A stretch of DNA of 64,000 bases from assembly GCF_023016065.1 (NCBI RefSeq), contig NZ_JALKAQ010000002.1:360190-424189 (forward strand). Reading direction: 5' to 3'. A model generated the notes under the pieces. That model was not told the origin of the DNA and searched no databases. It saw only the letters and a program-made list of their open reading frames with translations. Position numbers and translations under genes: made by a program. Of the stretch, positions 8,204-17,877 are shown piece by piece. Position 1 is the stretch's first letter. Each line of letters starts with the position of its first letter. The stretch comes from Marinobacter sp. S0848L. GTDB taxonomy: Bacteria > Pseudomonadota > Gammaproteobacteria > Pseudomonadales > Oleiphilaceae.

Positions 8204-9676
8204 ATGAGTCAGTATCTACTTTCGATTGATCAAGGAACCACCAGCTCCCGGGCCATTCTCTTTGATCTGAAAGGCAATATACACGCCGTTCGACAAGAGG
8301 AATTTCGTCAGCATTTTCCAGACAGCGGCTGGGTTGAACACGACCCGGAGGACCTGTGGTCAACGGTTCAGCGAACCTGCGATGCCGTGATGACAGAGGA
8401 ATTTGGCGCTGATGACGAACTGCTTGGCGTGGGCATCACCAATCAGCGTGAAACAACCATCATCTGGGATCGAAAAACCGGGAAGCCGGTGTATAACGCC
8501 ATTGTCTGGCAGGACAGGCGCACCGCCGATTACTGTAAATCCCTCAAGCTGAGCAGCCACGAACCCTGGGTGCATGGCAAAACCGGCCTTTTGATAGACC
8601 CGTATTTCTCAGCCACGAAAATTCGCTGGATTCTCGAGAACGTGTCGGGCGTCAGGGAGCGTGCAGAACGAGGGGAGTTGGCGTTCGGTACGGTAGATAC
8701 CTTCATACTTTGGCGCCTGACGGGTGGTCGGGTTCACCGAACCGACGCCACGAACGCCAGCCGCACGTTGCTGTTCAACATTCATACCCAGAAGTGGGAT
8801 GAAGATCTTCTTGAAATGTTCGATATCCCGGCCTCGCTGTTGCCAGAAGTGATGGATTCATCCGATGACTTCGGAGAAATCACCGAAGGTGGTGCACTCA
8901 ACGGAACCTCCGTGTACGGCATCGCCGGAGACCAACAAGCCGCTCTGTTCGGGCAGACCTGCTTTGAAGTCGGGATGGCAAAGAGCACTTACGGTACGGG
9001 CTGTTTCTTGATGCTGAACACCGGTGATAAGGCGCTCCATTCCGAACACCGTTTGCTTACCACCGTGGCGTATCGCTTGGACGGTAAAACAACCTACGCG
9101 CTGGAGGGCAGCATCTTTATTGCCGGGGCCGCAATTCAGTGGTTACGGGACGGCCTGCAACTGATCAATAACGCCTGCGACACAGAGCCCTTGGCCCAAG
9201 GAACGCCCGTTGATCACGGCGTGTACCTGGTACCTGCCTTTACCGGACTTGGTGCGCCTTACTGGGATCCCGATGCCCGAGGGGCTATCTTTGGTTTAAC
9301 GCGGGATACCGGGATCAAAGAGATTGTGACTGCCGGGTTGCAGTCGGTGTGCTACCAGACCAAGGATTTGCAAAAAGCGATGGAAAAGGACGGCATTCGG
9401 CCGACCACACTACGCGTAGACGGTGGAATGGTTGCCAACAGTTGGGTGCTGCAGTTCCTGGCTGACATTCTGGGCGCAACCGTAGACCGCCCGTCGGTGG
9501 TGGAAACGACCGCCTTGGGCGTGGCGTATCTGGCTGGGCTGAAAGCCGGCGTGTATCAGTCGCTGGATGATTTATCGGATTTGTGGTGTTGTGATCGCAG
9601 GTTTGAGCCTGTGATGACAAAGTCGCACCGCGACCGACTGTACGAGGGCTGGATTAACGCCGTACAAAAACTGTAG
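8204..9676 (+). CDS. glpK: glycerol kinase
   Basis: A 490-residue FGGY-family kinase that phosphorylates glycerol to glycerol-3-phosphate with ATP. It begins [18 protein letters not shown] (phosphate-1 loop). The signature [11 protein letters not shown] is present as [14 protein letters not shown], and [12 protein letters not shown] and [20 protein letters not shown] cover the ATP-binding half. Length and motifs are complete. It is divergent from glpR and is followed by the glycerol importer operon, so uptake and phosphorylation are encoded together. Confidence 0.97.
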   Translation: MSQYLLSIDQGTTSSRAILFDLKGNIHAVRQEEFRQHFPDSGWVEHDPEDLWSTVQRTCDAVMTEEFGADDELLGVGITNQRETTIIWDRKTGKPVYNAIVWQDRRTADYCKSLKLSSHEPWVHGKTGLLIDPYFSATKIRWILENVSGVRERAERGELAFGTVDTFILWRLTGGRVHRTDATNASRTLLFNIHTQKWDEDLLEMFDIPASLLPEVMDSSDDFGEITEGGALNGTSVYGIAGDQQAALFGQTCFEVGMAKSTYGTGCFLMLNTGDKALHSEHRLLTTVAYRLDGKTTYALEGSIFIAGAAIQWLRDGLQLINNACDTEPLAQGTPVDHGVYLVPAFTGLGAPYWDPDARGAIFGLTRDTGIKEIVTAGLQSVCYQTKDLQKAMEKDGIRPTTLRVDGGMVANSWVLQFLADILGATVDRPSVVETTALGVAYLAGLKAGVYQSLDDLSDLWCCDRRFEPVMTKSHRDRLYEGWINAVQKL

Positions 9677-9680
9677 GCAG

Positions 9681-9709
9681 GCGGGGGCTTGAGTGGATTA
9701 AGCCCCCGC
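9681..9709 (+). terminator. hairpin between glpK and glpS
   Basis: A 10-bp perfect stem (9681-9690 and 9700-9709) with a 9-nt loop starts 4 bp after the glpK stop. No T-run follows, so it may set relative mRNA levels of kinase and transporter rather than terminate fully. Confidence 0.5.
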
Positions 9710-9753
9710 GCCAGTACCCGGACACGTTTTCAAAATAACAACAAGGAAGACTC

Positions 9754-10848
9754 ATGTCCTTAACGCTCGAGAATCTTTCCCGAATAGTTGACGGTGTCGA
9801 TTACATTCGGAATGCCAGCCTGACGTTTGAGGCTGGCTCGTTCAACGTATTGCTCGGCCGGACGCTCGCGGGTAAAACCTCGTTGATGCGTCTGATGGCG
9901 GGTCTGGACAAACCTACCGAAGGCCGTTTGATCTACAACGGCGAAGACGTGACTGGCCAAAGTGTCCAGCGGCGCAACATTTCGATGATCTACCAGCAGT
10001 TCATCAATTACCCGAATCTCTCTGTCTACGAAAACATTGCCTCGCCTCTGCGTTTGGCGAAAATGCCCAGTTCTGAAATTGACCGCCGAGTCAAAGAAAC
10101 CGCAGCGATGCTGCGCATCGAGCCGCTCTTGAAGCGGTTTCCTCTTGAACTTTCGGGTGGCCAGCAGCAACGCACGGCTATGGCGAGAGCCTTAGTGAAA
10201 GACGCGACCCTGGTGCTGTTCGATGAGCCGTTAGTGAACCTCGATTACAAACTGCGCGAAGAGTTGAGGGCTGAGCTTCGGGATTTGTTCCGGGAGCGCC
10301 AGTGCATTGCGGTTTACGCAACCACCGAAGCTAACGAAGCCTTGGCCTTGGGCGGAACCACCACACTGCTTCACCAAGGCCAGGTAGTACAAAGCGGCCC
10401 AGTGATGGACGTCTATCGAAAGCCTGTGAACACACTGGCCGCTCAGCTATTCAGTGAACCCCCGATGAACCTCATTCGTGGCCGTGTTTCCGATACCGAA
10501 CTGTCGTTCGATGAGGATACCCGCCACGCCCTGACCCAGGAACTCGCCGATCTACAACCGGGCGAGTATTGGTTTGGCATTCGCCCCAGCCACATTGCGC
10601 TCAAACCGGCCAACGATGATGATCTTGAAGTTCCCGTGCAAGTGGCATTGAGTGAAATCAGTGGCTCAGAAACCTTTATGCATGTTGAGAGTCGTCATTT
10701 CGAAATGGTGACGCAGTTGATGGGCGTGCACCAATACCACACCGGTGCGCCGATTAGCGTGTACTTGCCGATCAACAAGCTGTTTGTGTTCGATACTCAC
10801 GAACAACTGGTGCATACGCCGTCGCAGGTTTCGGGGAGGGGAGTGTAA
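9754..10848 (+). CDS. glpS: GlpS-like ATPase of the glycerol ABC transporter
   Basis: A 364-residue ABC ATPase with a C-terminal regulatory (TOBE-like) domain. Walker A is GRTLAGKT (35-42), the signature is intact LSGGQ (133-137), and Walker B ends FDEP with the catalytic glutamate at 158. The H-loop histidine is absent: the segment reads YATTE, with Thr191 in its place. Gene order (two ATPases, two permeases, DUF2160, binding protein) equals the glycerol transporter GlpSTPQUV described in Rhizobium leguminosarum. GlpS should pair with GlpT, whose signature is degenerate but whose H-loop is intact. Confidence 0.88.
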   Translation: MSLTLENLSRIVDGVDYIRNASLTFEAGSFNVLLGRTLAGKTSLMRLMAGLDKPTEGRLIYNGEDVTGQSVQRRNISMIYQQFINYPNLSVYENIASPLRLAKMPSSEIDRRVKETAAMLRIEPLLKRFPLELSGGQQQRTAMARALVKDATLVLFDEPLVNLDYKLREELRAELRDLFRERQCIAVYATTEANEALALGGTTTLLHQGQVVQSGPVMDVYRKPVNTLAAQLFSEPPMNLIRGRVSDTELSFDEDTRHALTQELADLQPGEYWFGIRPSHIALKPANDDDLEVPVQVALSEISGSETFMHVESRHFEMVTQLMGVHQYHTGAPISVYLPINKLFVFDTHEQLVHTPSQVSGRGV

Positions 10849-11948
10849 TGGCCGAGATTCACCTGAAGTCACTGGCCCACAGTTACAGTAAATCGCCGTC
10901 AGGCCCTGAAGATTACGCCATTCGGCAGCTCGATCACGTTTGGCACAAAGGAGGCGCTTATGCGCTCCTTGGGCCGTCCGGATGCGGTAAGAGCACGATG
11001 CTCAATATTATCTCTGGTCTGGTGCAGCCATCGGAAGGCGAAGTGTTGTTTGATGGCATACGGGTTAACGCACTCTCGCCGCGGGATCGGAATATCGCAC
11101 AGGTTTTCCAGTTTCCGGTGATTTACGATTCGATGACCGTCTATCAAAACCTCGCGTTTCCATTGAAGAACAATAAGGTTCCTGCCGCCCGTATCAAGGA
11201 GCGGGTACAGGAGATTGCGGAAGTTCTGGAGATCGAAGACAAGCTGCATAAAAAAGCCAAAAACCTGACCGCAGACGAAAAGCAGAAAGTTTCGATGGGG
11301 CGTGGGCTGGTACGGGAAGATGTATCTGCCATCTTGTTTGATGAGCCGCTCACGGTGATCGACCCACAGCTGAAGTGGAAATTGCGCCGCAAGCTCAAGC
11401 AAATCCATGAACAATTCGATATCACTATGGTTTACGTCACTCACGATCAGCTTGAGGCCTCTACCTTTGCCGACAAGATCGCCGTCATGTATGACGGCCA
11501 GATTGTGCAGTTTGGCACCCCGACCGAGCTCTTCGAACAACCCAACCACACCTTCGTCGGCTATTTCATTGGCAGTCCCGGAATGAACCTGATCGACGTT
11601 GAGCGGTGCGAGGCAGGTGTTCGTTTTGGTTCAGCCGAAGTGGTTTTGGAACCTTGGCAGATTGAGTATTTGAATCGGCTTAGCTCAACGAATGTGAAAA
11701 TTGGTATTCGACCGGAATTCATAGAGATAGGGCTAGAACCTAAAGTGAACTCCTATGAAGTTGAAGTGTTAGATATGGAAGATCTTGGCACTTACAAAAT
11801 CATCGATTTAGGGCTCGGCGATGAGACATTAAAAGCCCGGGTCGATGAGGATTTTGATGCCCGGATTGGAAGTCGCGTGCACCTCACTATGCCGCCTCAG
11901 TGGACCATGCTGTATGTCGATGAATTCCTGATACAGGAGCAATCGTGA
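10848..11948 (+). CDS. glpT: GlpT-like ATPase of the glycerol ABC transporter
   Basis: A 366-residue ABC ATPase with Walker A GPSGCGKS (42-49), Walker B ending FDEP (Glu166) and an intact H-loop YVTHD (His199). The ABC signature is replaced by LTADE at 140-144, so it cannot complete an ATP site across the dimer in the usual way. It overlaps glpS by one base (TAATG). The name follows the ABC-transporter GlpT of rhizobia; it is unrelated to the E. coli glycerol-3-phosphate antiporter of the same symbol. The missing motifs of GlpS and GlpT are reciprocal. Confidence 0.87.
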   Translation: MAEIHLKSLAHSYSKSPSGPEDYAIRQLDHVWHKGGAYALLGPSGCGKSTMLNIISGLVQPSEGEVLFDGIRVNALSPRDRNIAQVFQFPVIYDSMTVYQNLAFPLKNNKVPAARIKERVQEIAEVLEIEDKLHKKAKNLTADEKQKVSMGRGLVREDVSAILFDEPLTVIDPQLKWKLRRKLKQIHEQFDITMVYVTHDQLEASTFADKIAVMYDGQIVQFGTPTELFEQPNHTFVGYFIGSPGMNLIDVERCEAGVRFGSAEVVLEPWQIEYLNRLSSTNVKIGIRPEFIEIGLEPKVNSYEVEVLDMEDLGTYKIIDLGLGDETLKARVDEDFDARIGSRVHLTMPPQWTMLYVDEFLIQEQS

Positions 11949-12814
11949 TGGATAAAATCCCGAACAATCGAGCCTGGTGGCTGGTGTTGCCGGTGTTTTT
12001 ATTGGTGGCGTTTTCTGCACTCATTCCACTGATGACCGTGGTCAACTATTCAGTCCAGGACATTTTCGGGCCGGGGCAGGCGTACTTTGTGGGCACGGAG
12101 TGGTTCAAAGAGGTGCTGACTGATGAGCGTCTACAAGATTCGTTGCTCCGTCAGTTTTTGTTTTCAAGCGCCGTATTGCTGATTCAGATTCCACTGGGTA
12201 TCGGTGTGGCGTTGATGATGCCCAAATCGGGAATCAAAGGGTCCCTGTGTTTGATTCTGGTGGCGATTCCGCTGCTGATTCCGTGGAACGTGGTCGGCAC
12301 GATCTGGCAGATTTTTGCTCGCGGTGACATTGGGTTGTTCGGTTGGGGCATTAATCAGCTAGGCGTGGACTACAACTACACCGGTAGCACGGTCGATGCC
12401 TGGTTGACGGTATTGCTGATGGATGTCTGGCACTGGACACCCTTGGTTGCGTTGCTGTGTTACTCAGGCCTGCGTGCGATTCCCGAAGCCTTCTACCAAG
12501 CGGCGGAAATCGACCGGGCGTCGAAATGGGCGGTATTTCGTTACATCCAGCTGCCCCGGCTTAAAAGTGTGCTGATTATCGCGGTGCTGCTGCGCTTTAT
12601 GGACAGCTTCATGATTTACACCGAACCGTTCGTTCTGACCGGTGGCGGCCCGGGGAGCTCGACCACCTTCCTGAGCCAAACCCTGACGACCATGGCGATC
12701 GGGCAGTTCGACCTTGGGCGTGCGGCTGCGTTCTCACTGATTTACTTCCTGATTGTGCTGTTGATTTCGTGGTTGTTCTTCACCGCGATCACGCACGCCG
12801 ACAAAGAACAGTAA
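11948..12814 (+). CDS. glpP: glycerol ABC transporter permease GlpP
   Basis: An inner-membrane permease of 288 residues, with ATG at 11948 overlapping the glpT stop (TGATG). Six hydrophobic helices are visible, starting WWLVLPVFLLVAFSALIPLM. The EAA loop that docks on the ATPase is present as YQAAEIDRASKWAVFRYIQLP (about residues 183-203). It belongs to the MalF/UgpA-type permeases. Together with GlpQ it forms the translocation channel. The identity of the substrate is inferred from position between glpK and the binding protein. Confidence 0.88.
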   Translation: MDKIPNNRAWWLVLPVFLLVAFSALIPLMTVVNYSVQDIFGPGQAYFVGTEWFKEVLTDERLQDSLLRQFLFSSAVLLIQIPLGIGVALMMPKSGIKGSLCLILVAIPLLIPWNVVGTIWQIFARGDIGLFGWGINQLGVDYNYTGSTVDAWLTVLLMDVWHWTPLVALLCYSGLRAIPEAFYQAAEIDRASKWAVFRYIQLPRLKSVLIIAVLLRFMDSFMIYTEPFVLTGGGPGSSTTFLSQTLTTMAIGQFDLGRAAAFSLIYFLIVLLISWLFFTAITHADKEQ

Positions 12815-12824
12815 GGAGAGTGTG

Positions 12825-13631
12825 ATGAAACAAGCTCGCTCGAAAAACGTCGGGATTACCGTGTTTATTATTTTGTTGCTTACCCCTGTGTATTGGCTGT
12901 TGAACATGTCGTTCAAAACCAATCAGGAAATCCTCGGGGGCCTGACCATGTGGCCGGAGAATTTCACACTCCAAAATTATGTGGTGATCTTCACCGACCC
13001 GAGTTGGTACAACGGCTATCTGAACTCTATGGCCTACGTGACCATCAACGTGATCATCACCTTGTTGGTTGCGCTGCCCGCAGCGTATGCGTTCAGTCGT
13101 TACAAGTTCCTGGGGGACAAACACCTGTTTTTCTGGCTGCTGAGCAATCGTATGGCGCCGCCGGCCGTGTTCTTGCTGCCGTTCTTTCAGCTGTATTCCT
13201 CCATTGGCCTGTTCGATACCCACATTGCGGTTGCTTTGGCCCACTGCTTGTTCAACGTACCGCTGGCGGTCTGGATTCTTGAAGGCTTCATGAAAGGGGT
13301 ACCGCGAGAATATGACGAAATGGCGTACATCGATGGTTACAGTTTTCCGAAGTTCTTTGTGAAGGTGTTTTTGCCGATGATTCGGTCGGGTATCGGCGTA
13401 ACGGCCTTCTTTGCGTTTATGTTCTCTTGGGTTGAGTTGCTGTTGGCGAGAACACTGACTTCGGTTGATGCCCAGCCCATTGGGGCCATCATGACCCGTA
13501 CCATCGGGGCCAGCGGTATTGATTGGGGGGTTCTGGCCGCAGCGGGTGTGCTGACCATTATTCCGGGCCTGTTGGTGATCTGGTTTGTTCGGAATCATGT
13601 GGCCAAAGGCTTCGCGCTCGGGCGTGTTTAA
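12825..13631 (+). CDS. glpQ: glycerol ABC transporter permease GlpQ
   Basis: A 268-residue permease of the MalG/UgpE type; an AAGGAG site lies before the ATG at 12825 (a GTG at 12822 is in frame). Six membrane helices are visible, with the EAA motif YDEMAYIDGYSFPKFFVKVFLP (about residues 165-186). The name follows the rhizobial importer and is not the periplasmic phosphodiesterase GlpQ of enterics. It sits 10 bp after glpP and 11 bp before the DUF2160 gene in one operon. Confidence 0.88.
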   Translation: MKQARSKNVGITVFIILLLTPVYWLLNMSFKTNQEILGGLTMWPENFTLQNYVVIFTDPSWYNGYLNSMAYVTINVIITLLVALPAAYAFSRYKFLGDKHLFFWLLSNRMAPPAVFLLPFFQLYSSIGLFDTHIAVALAHCLFNVPLAVWILEGFMKGVPREYDEMAYIDGYSFPKFFVKVFLPMIRSGIGVTAFFAFMFSWVELLLARTLTSVDAQPIGAIMTRTIGASGIDWGVLAAAGVLTIIPGLLVIWFVRNHVAKGFALGRV

Positions 13632-13642
13632 GGAGACAACCT

Positions 13643-13918
13643 ATGATTTCGTGGATGAACTGGACACCCAGCGTCGCCATTTTCTTCGCAGTGATTGCGG
13701 GCATACTGGCGGTTATGACGGTTTACGAGATTGTCTCGCCGTGCACCGAGCGTAAGGGATTTCTTCCTATCGAAACAACTCGCGGCGACCGGCTCTTCAT
13801 TGGCTTGTTGTCTGCGGCCTATATCCATCTCGCCTTTCTGGCCGTCAGCGATGTCACTTTGTGGGTGGCGCTGGCGGTTTCGGTGGTTTGGGCACTGGTG
13901 CTATTGCGGTGGGGCTGA
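13643..13918 (+). CDS. glpU: DUF2160 small membrane protein (GlpU)
   Basis: A 91-residue membrane protein with three hydrophobic segments (VAIFFAVIAGILAVMTVYEI, LFIGLLSAAYIHLAFLAV, VALAVSVVWALVLL). The middle SPCTERKGFLPIETTRGDRLFI segment is the DUF2160 hallmark. AGGAG lies 7 bp upstream of the ATG. It sits between the permeases and the binding protein exactly as glpU does in rhizobial glycerol operons. Its role is unknown; it may be an accessory subunit of the transporter. Confidence 0.88.
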   Translation: MISWMNWTPSVAIFFAVIAGILAVMTVYEIVSPCTERKGFLPIETTRGDRLFIGLLSAAYIHLAFLAVSDVTLWVALAVSVVWALVLLRWG

Positions 13919-14091
13919 CAGTTGCGATGAAATTTGTAAAGAGTTCGTTTGCGCACTAGTTTGTAATCAGTGTTTGAAAACGAGCATTTGGTTTAAAAGA
14001 ACACCGCTGTTTATGGAGTACGTGATGTTGCAGTAAACCCCGAGTGCGGTTTGTGACGCTCTCTCAATAACAACAGTAAAAGAGGTCGGAT

Positions 14092-15840
14092 ATGTCCAAG
14101 AATAAAAAACATCCCGGGGCCCTGATACTCAGCGCGGCTATTGCGGCGGCGACGATGGGGCTAAGCCTGCAAGCCTACGCGGATCGGTATTCAGACGCCG
14201 CGGAAAAGTGGGTGACGAACGAGTTCAAGCGATCCACCTTGACCAAAGAGCAGCAACTGGAAGAGCTGGCCTGGTTCACCAACGCTGCCAAAGCCTTCCG
14301 TGGTATGGAAATCAACGTGGTTTCTGAAACCATCGCGACCCATGAGTACGAATCGAATGTGTTAGCCAAAGCGTTCTCCGAGATTACCGGTATCAAGCTG
14401 AACCACACGCTGATTCAGGAAGGCGACGTTATTGAGAAGCTGCAGACACAAATGCAGTCCGGTCGAAATATTTACGACGGCTATGTCAACGACTCGGATC
14501 TAATCGGTACCCACGTTCGCTATGGCAAGGTAGTTGCGGTAGAAGACATCATGAATGGTCCGGGCAAAGAGTTGACGCTGCCAACTCTCGATCTTGATGA
14601 TTTTATCGGGCTGGATTTCACGACCGGCCCGGATGGCAAGCTATACCAGCTGCCAAGCCAGCAATTTGCCAACCTGTATTGGTTCCGTGCGGACTGGTTC
14701 GAAAGGGACGATCTGAAAAAGCAGTTCAAGGAGCGCTACGGTTACGAGTTGGGGGTTCCCATCAACTGGTCTGCGTATGAAGACATCGCCGAGTTTTTCA
14801 CGGTTCACGTGAAGGAGATCGACGGTGAAAAAGTCTACGGCCACATGGATTACGGCAAGAAAGACCCGTCCCTAGGCTGGCGCTTTACCGATGCCTGGTT
14901 CTCTATGGCCGGAGCTGGCGATAAGGGGTTGCCGAACGGATTGCCGGTGGACGAGTGGGGCATACGGGTTGAGGACTGCCATCCGGTGGGTTCTAACGTG
15001 TCGCGTGGCGGCGCCACAAACGGGCCAGCCGCTGTTTACGCAACAACCAAATACGTGGAGTGGATGGAGAAGTACGCGCCGCCTGAAGCGACCGGCATGA
15101 CCTTCTCTGAATCCGGTCCTGTTCCGGCTCAAGGAAATATTGCCCAACAGGTGTTCTGGTACACCGCTTTCACGGCCAGCATGATTGAAGATGGTTTGCC
15201 GGTTGTGAATGAAGACGGCACGCCTAAATGGCGCATGGCACCTTCACCGAGGGGGCCGTACTGGGAAGAGGGCATGAAACTGGGTTATCAGGATGTGGGG
15301 TCCTGGACCTTCCTGAATTCAACGCCCGAAAAGCGCCGTTTGGCTGCGTGGCTCTACGCCCAGTTCACGGTAGCAAAGACCGTGTCCTTAGAAAAAACCA
15401 TCGCTGGGCTGACGCCGATTCGTGACTCCGACATCAACTCGGACTACATGACAGAAATGGCCCCCAAACTCGGCGGACTGGTTGAATTCTATCGCAGCCC
15501 GGCGCGCGTTCAGTGGACCCCAACCGGTACCAACGTGCCGGACTATCCGAAACTGGCGCAACTATGGTGGCAGTACATTGCTCAAGCGGCCAGTGGCGAA
15601 GCAACACCGCAAGAAGCACTGAATGGTCTGGCCGATGCTCAGGACCGTGTGATGGAGCGCTTGGAGCGGGCTAATGTCATGCCTAATTGTGGGCCTAAAT
15701 TGAATAAGCCTCGCGATCCTCAGTATTGGTTGGATCAGCCCGGTGCTCCGAAACCGAAGTTGGCCAACGAAAAAGCTCAGGGTAAGACGGTTCCGTATCA
15801 AGAGTTGCTGAAAACCTGGGAGGATGCTCGTCAAAACTAG
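14092..15840 (+). CDS. glpV: glycerol ABC transporter substrate-binding protein GlpV
   Basis: A 582-residue periplasmic binding protein of the large family-1 type with a signal peptide (residues 1-30, ending LSLQAYA). It carries the fold's extended open/closed architecture, with family segments such as YDGYVNDSDLIGTHVRYGKV and AWFSMAGAGDKGLP. It lies 173 bp after the DUF2160 gene; that gap may hold its own promoter or a processing site for high expression, as is common for binding proteins. It captures glycerol for the GlpPQ/GlpST importer. Substrate is inferred from operon context. Confidence 0.9.
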   Translation: MSKNKKHPGALILSAAIAAATMGLSLQAYADRYSDAAEKWVTNEFKRSTLTKEQQLEELAWFTNAAKAFRGMEINVVSETIATHEYESNVLAKAFSEITGIKLNHTLIQEGDVIEKLQTQMQSGRNIYDGYVNDSDLIGTHVRYGKVVAVEDIMNGPGKELTLPTLDLDDFIGLDFTTGPDGKLYQLPSQQFANLYWFRADWFERDDLKKQFKERYGYELGVPINWSAYEDIAEFFTVHVKEIDGEKVYGHMDYGKKDPSLGWRFTDAWFSMAGAGDKGLPNGLPVDEWGIRVEDCHPVGSNVSRGGATNGPAAVYATTKYVEWMEKYAPPEATGMTFSESGPVPAQGNIAQQVFWYTAFTASMIEDGLPVVNEDGTPKWRMAPSPRGPYWEEGMKLGYQDVGSWTFLNSTPEKRRLAAWLYAQFTVAKTVSLEKTIAGLTPIRDSDINSDYMTEMAPKLGGLVEFYRSPARVQWTPTGTNVPDYPKLAQLWWQYIAQAASGEATPQEALNGLADAQDRVMERLERANVMPNCGPKLNKPRDPQYWLDQPGAPKPKLANEKAQGKTVPYQELLKTWEDARQN

Positions 15841-15973
15841 CCTCTGACTGGATCTGCTCAGCTATCTAAGCCGGGCAGATCCACTCATCCTTCGGCCTCG
15901 TCCGTCTATCCTCGTATTGCTTTCGTTCCGCTGTTTCGTGACCATGAAGATGCACTAAATGATGAGGTGTTTT

Positions 15974-16195
15974 ATGGCGAACAACGAAAAAATCACCGAG
16001 CAGGACGAACGAAAGAATCGTCGGTTTTCGGTATCGGCTAACCGTGGCAATGCCAGCCACCGGATTCGTTATGTCGAATCGGGCGGAGCGGCTGTTGATA
16101 CAGAAGAATGTACGTTCTGCCAGGCTTTGCCGGATGTAGAGCAGAAAGGAGAGGTGGCGAAGACTGAAATTACAAAAGGCCACCAGCCCGGCTGA
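15974..16195 (+). CDS. small hypothetical protein with a CxxC motif
   Basis: A possible 73-residue protein starting MANNEKITEQDERKNRRFSV with GAGGT 8 bp upstream. It is hydrophilic, with a single CTFC pair near residue 45. I do not recognise the family. Support is limited to a plausible ribosome-binding site, a normal coding composition and its place between two convergent operons; the stop lies in the loop of the hemH terminator. Confidence 0.45.
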   Translation: MANNEKITEQDERKNRRFSVSANRGNASHRIRYVESGGAAVDTEECTFCQALPDVEQKGEVAKTEITKGHQPG

Positions 16196-16209
16196 GCATA
16201 GTGGCCTTT
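16175..16209 (-). terminator. terminator hairpin after hemH
   Basis: A 9-bp stem, AAAGGCCAC (16175-16183) and GTGGCCTTT (16201-16209), with a 17-nt loop lies 21 bp beyond the hemH stop. On the minus strand it is followed by a short T-rich run, and it could serve both convergent genes. Confidence 0.6.
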
Positions 16210-16229
16210 GGATTCAAGCGCGCATAGGC

Positions 16230-17342
16230 TTAAAGGTCGGTTCGGCCCGGGAAGGTGGCCTGCTTGCGCGCTTCTGCGCATTTTGCCCGCGCTTCCAGTT
16301 GTTCGCTGTCATTGGAAGGCACGGTCCAGCCTTTTATATTCTCTTCAACAAGCTCCACAAGAGCGTCGATATGCCCGGGTGTTGCGTTCAGGCAGGGGAT
16401 GTAGGCAAACGCCTCACCTCCCGCTTCCATGAAGTATTCCCTGTTTTCCTCATCAATTTCCTCAACCGTTTCCAGGCAATCCGCAGAAAAGCCGGGGCAG
16501 AAAACATCGATCGATTTCACGCCACTAGCCGGCAATGATTTCAGGGTTGCGTCGGTATAGGGCTGCAACCATTCCTCGCGGCCAAAACGGGATTGGAACG
16601 TTGTGAGGTATTCGTCTGCTTTTAACCCTAACCGCTCGGCCAACAAACGCGACGTTTTGTGGCACTCGCAGTGATACGGGTCCCCTTTAAGCAGGTACTT
16701 CAGCGGAATGCCGTGATAAGACAGGATTAGCTTCTGCTTGCGCCCGTGTGCCGCCCAATGGGCCTCGATGTGCTGAGCCATGGCTTCGATATAAGCGGGG
16801 AAGTCATGGTAATGGGATACGAAACGGAAGTCCGGAAGCCAGCGGCGCCCCATGAAGTCTTTGGAGACAGCGTCAAAGGTTGAGGCAGAGGTGGATGCCG
16901 AATATTGCGGATAAAGGGGGAGTACCAGCAGTTTGGTGACACCCTGTTGCTGCATTTCGTCCAGTACACGGGTAATTGATGGATTGCCGTAGCGCATGGC
17001 AAAGCCCACCACCACGTTATTACCGTATCGAGCCTGCAAGGCTTCACGAATACCTTCGGCTTGTTTGGCGGTGTGCACCAGTAGCGGAGATCCCTCCGGG
17101 GACCAAACCCCTGCATAGGCTTTCGCGCTTCGCTTGGGGCGAATGCGCAGGATAACGCTGTGCAGTATCAGCCACCAGAGTGGCCGAGGTACTTCGACTA
17201 CGCGTGGGTCCCATAAAAATTCAGCCAGATATCGTCTTAACGCTGAAGGGGTGGGAGCATCGGGTGTGCCCAAATTGGTGACAAGAACACCCAGGCGCTC
17301 GGCCTGGCTATGGCTGAAGTTTTCAGTCCCTTTGTATGGCAT
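16230..17342 (-). CDS. hemH: ferrochelatase
   Basis: A 370-residue enzyme that inserts Fe(II) into protoporphyrin IX in the last step of haem synthesis. Family landmarks are LVTNLGTPDAPTPSALRRYL at the N-terminus, LSYHGIPLKYLLKGDPYHCE with the metal-binding histidine (about residue 205), and CPGFSADCLETVEEIDEE with the catalytic glutamate. Complete and of normal length. It is followed by no co-directional gene; the upstream neighbour is the DUF442 gene 24 bp away on the same strand. Confidence 0.96.
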   Translation of the reverse strand: MPYKGTENFSHSQAERLGVLVTNLGTPDAPTPSALRRYLAEFLWDPRVVEVPRPLWWLILHSVILRIRPKRSAKAYAGVWSPEGSPLLVHTAKQAEGIREALQARYGNNVVVGFAMRYGNPSITRVLDEMQQQGVTKLLVLPLYPQYSASTSASTFDAVSKDFMGRRWLPDFRFVSHYHDFPAYIEAMAQHIEAHWAAHGRKQKLILSYHGIPLKYLLKGDPYHCECHKTSRLLAERLGLKADEYLTTFQSRFGREEWLQPYTDATLKSLPASGVKSIDVFCPGFSADCLETVEEIDEENREYFMEAGGEAFAYIPCLNATPGHIDALVELVEENIKGWTVPSNDSEQLEARAKCAEARKQATFPGRTDL

Positions 17343-17365
17343 TGAAACTTTCCGGTTGTGGGGTG

Positions 17366-17800
17366 TTAACTTTGGTTATTCTGCTGCTGCGTATGCATAC
17401 GGCCAATAAGCCCGGTGAGATCATAACCGGCCTGATAAGCTTTGGAGAGCAGATCCTGAGGATCCTGGTCCCGTGCTGAACTCAGCGCCCAAAGCACGGT
17501 GCAGCGGGTACCAGAGCGGCAAAACGCTAAAGCCGGTTTATCTGCCTCTGCGAACATAGGGGCGAACGCATCGACATCTTCATCCGTAATATGGCCGGAC
17601 GCAACGGGCAGATACACCCACTTTAACCCATGTTCCTCGGCCGTTGCTTTGATGTCGGTCATGGGAGGTTGACCGTATTCTTCGCCATCGGGTCGGTTCG
17701 CGATCAAGGTTTTGAAGCCGAGGCGAGCTATTTCAGCGATATCTTCGATCGCAATCTGGGGCGAAACAGATAGGTTGTCGTCAATTTTTCTGATATCCAC
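17366..17800 (-). CDS. DUF442/TIGR01244 phosphatase-like protein
   Basis: A 144-residue protein with the dual-specificity-phosphatase-like loop AFCRSGTRC (cysteine near residue 93), matching CxxGxR. This stand-alone domain is homologous to the phosphatase-like half of some beta-lactamase-fold sulfur dioxygenases (BLH/Blh). The next two genes upstream are paired YeeE/YedE transporters, which is the usual setting in sulfide and thiosulfate detoxification loci. A role in persulfide or sulfur handling is inferred; phosphatase activity is unproven. Confidence 0.85.
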   Translation of the reverse strand: MDIRKIDDNLSVSPQIAIEDIAEIARLGFKTLIANRPDGEEYGQPPMTDIKATAEEHGLKWVYLPVASGHITDEDVDAFAPMFAEADKPALAFCRSGTRCTVLWALSSARDQDPQDLLSKAYQAGYDLTGLIGRMHTQQQNNQS

Positions 17801-17877
17801 GGGGCTTCTCCAGGGGTTGGATGAACCGGGCTAATCGTTAGCCCGGCACTGTTACGCGCGTAATTACCGAAATTAAT

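Noticed and set aside
12789..13598. Long antisense frames over glpQ and other core genes
   Set aside because: They are shadows: no ribosome-binding site, low-complexity content and strong homology on the other strand.
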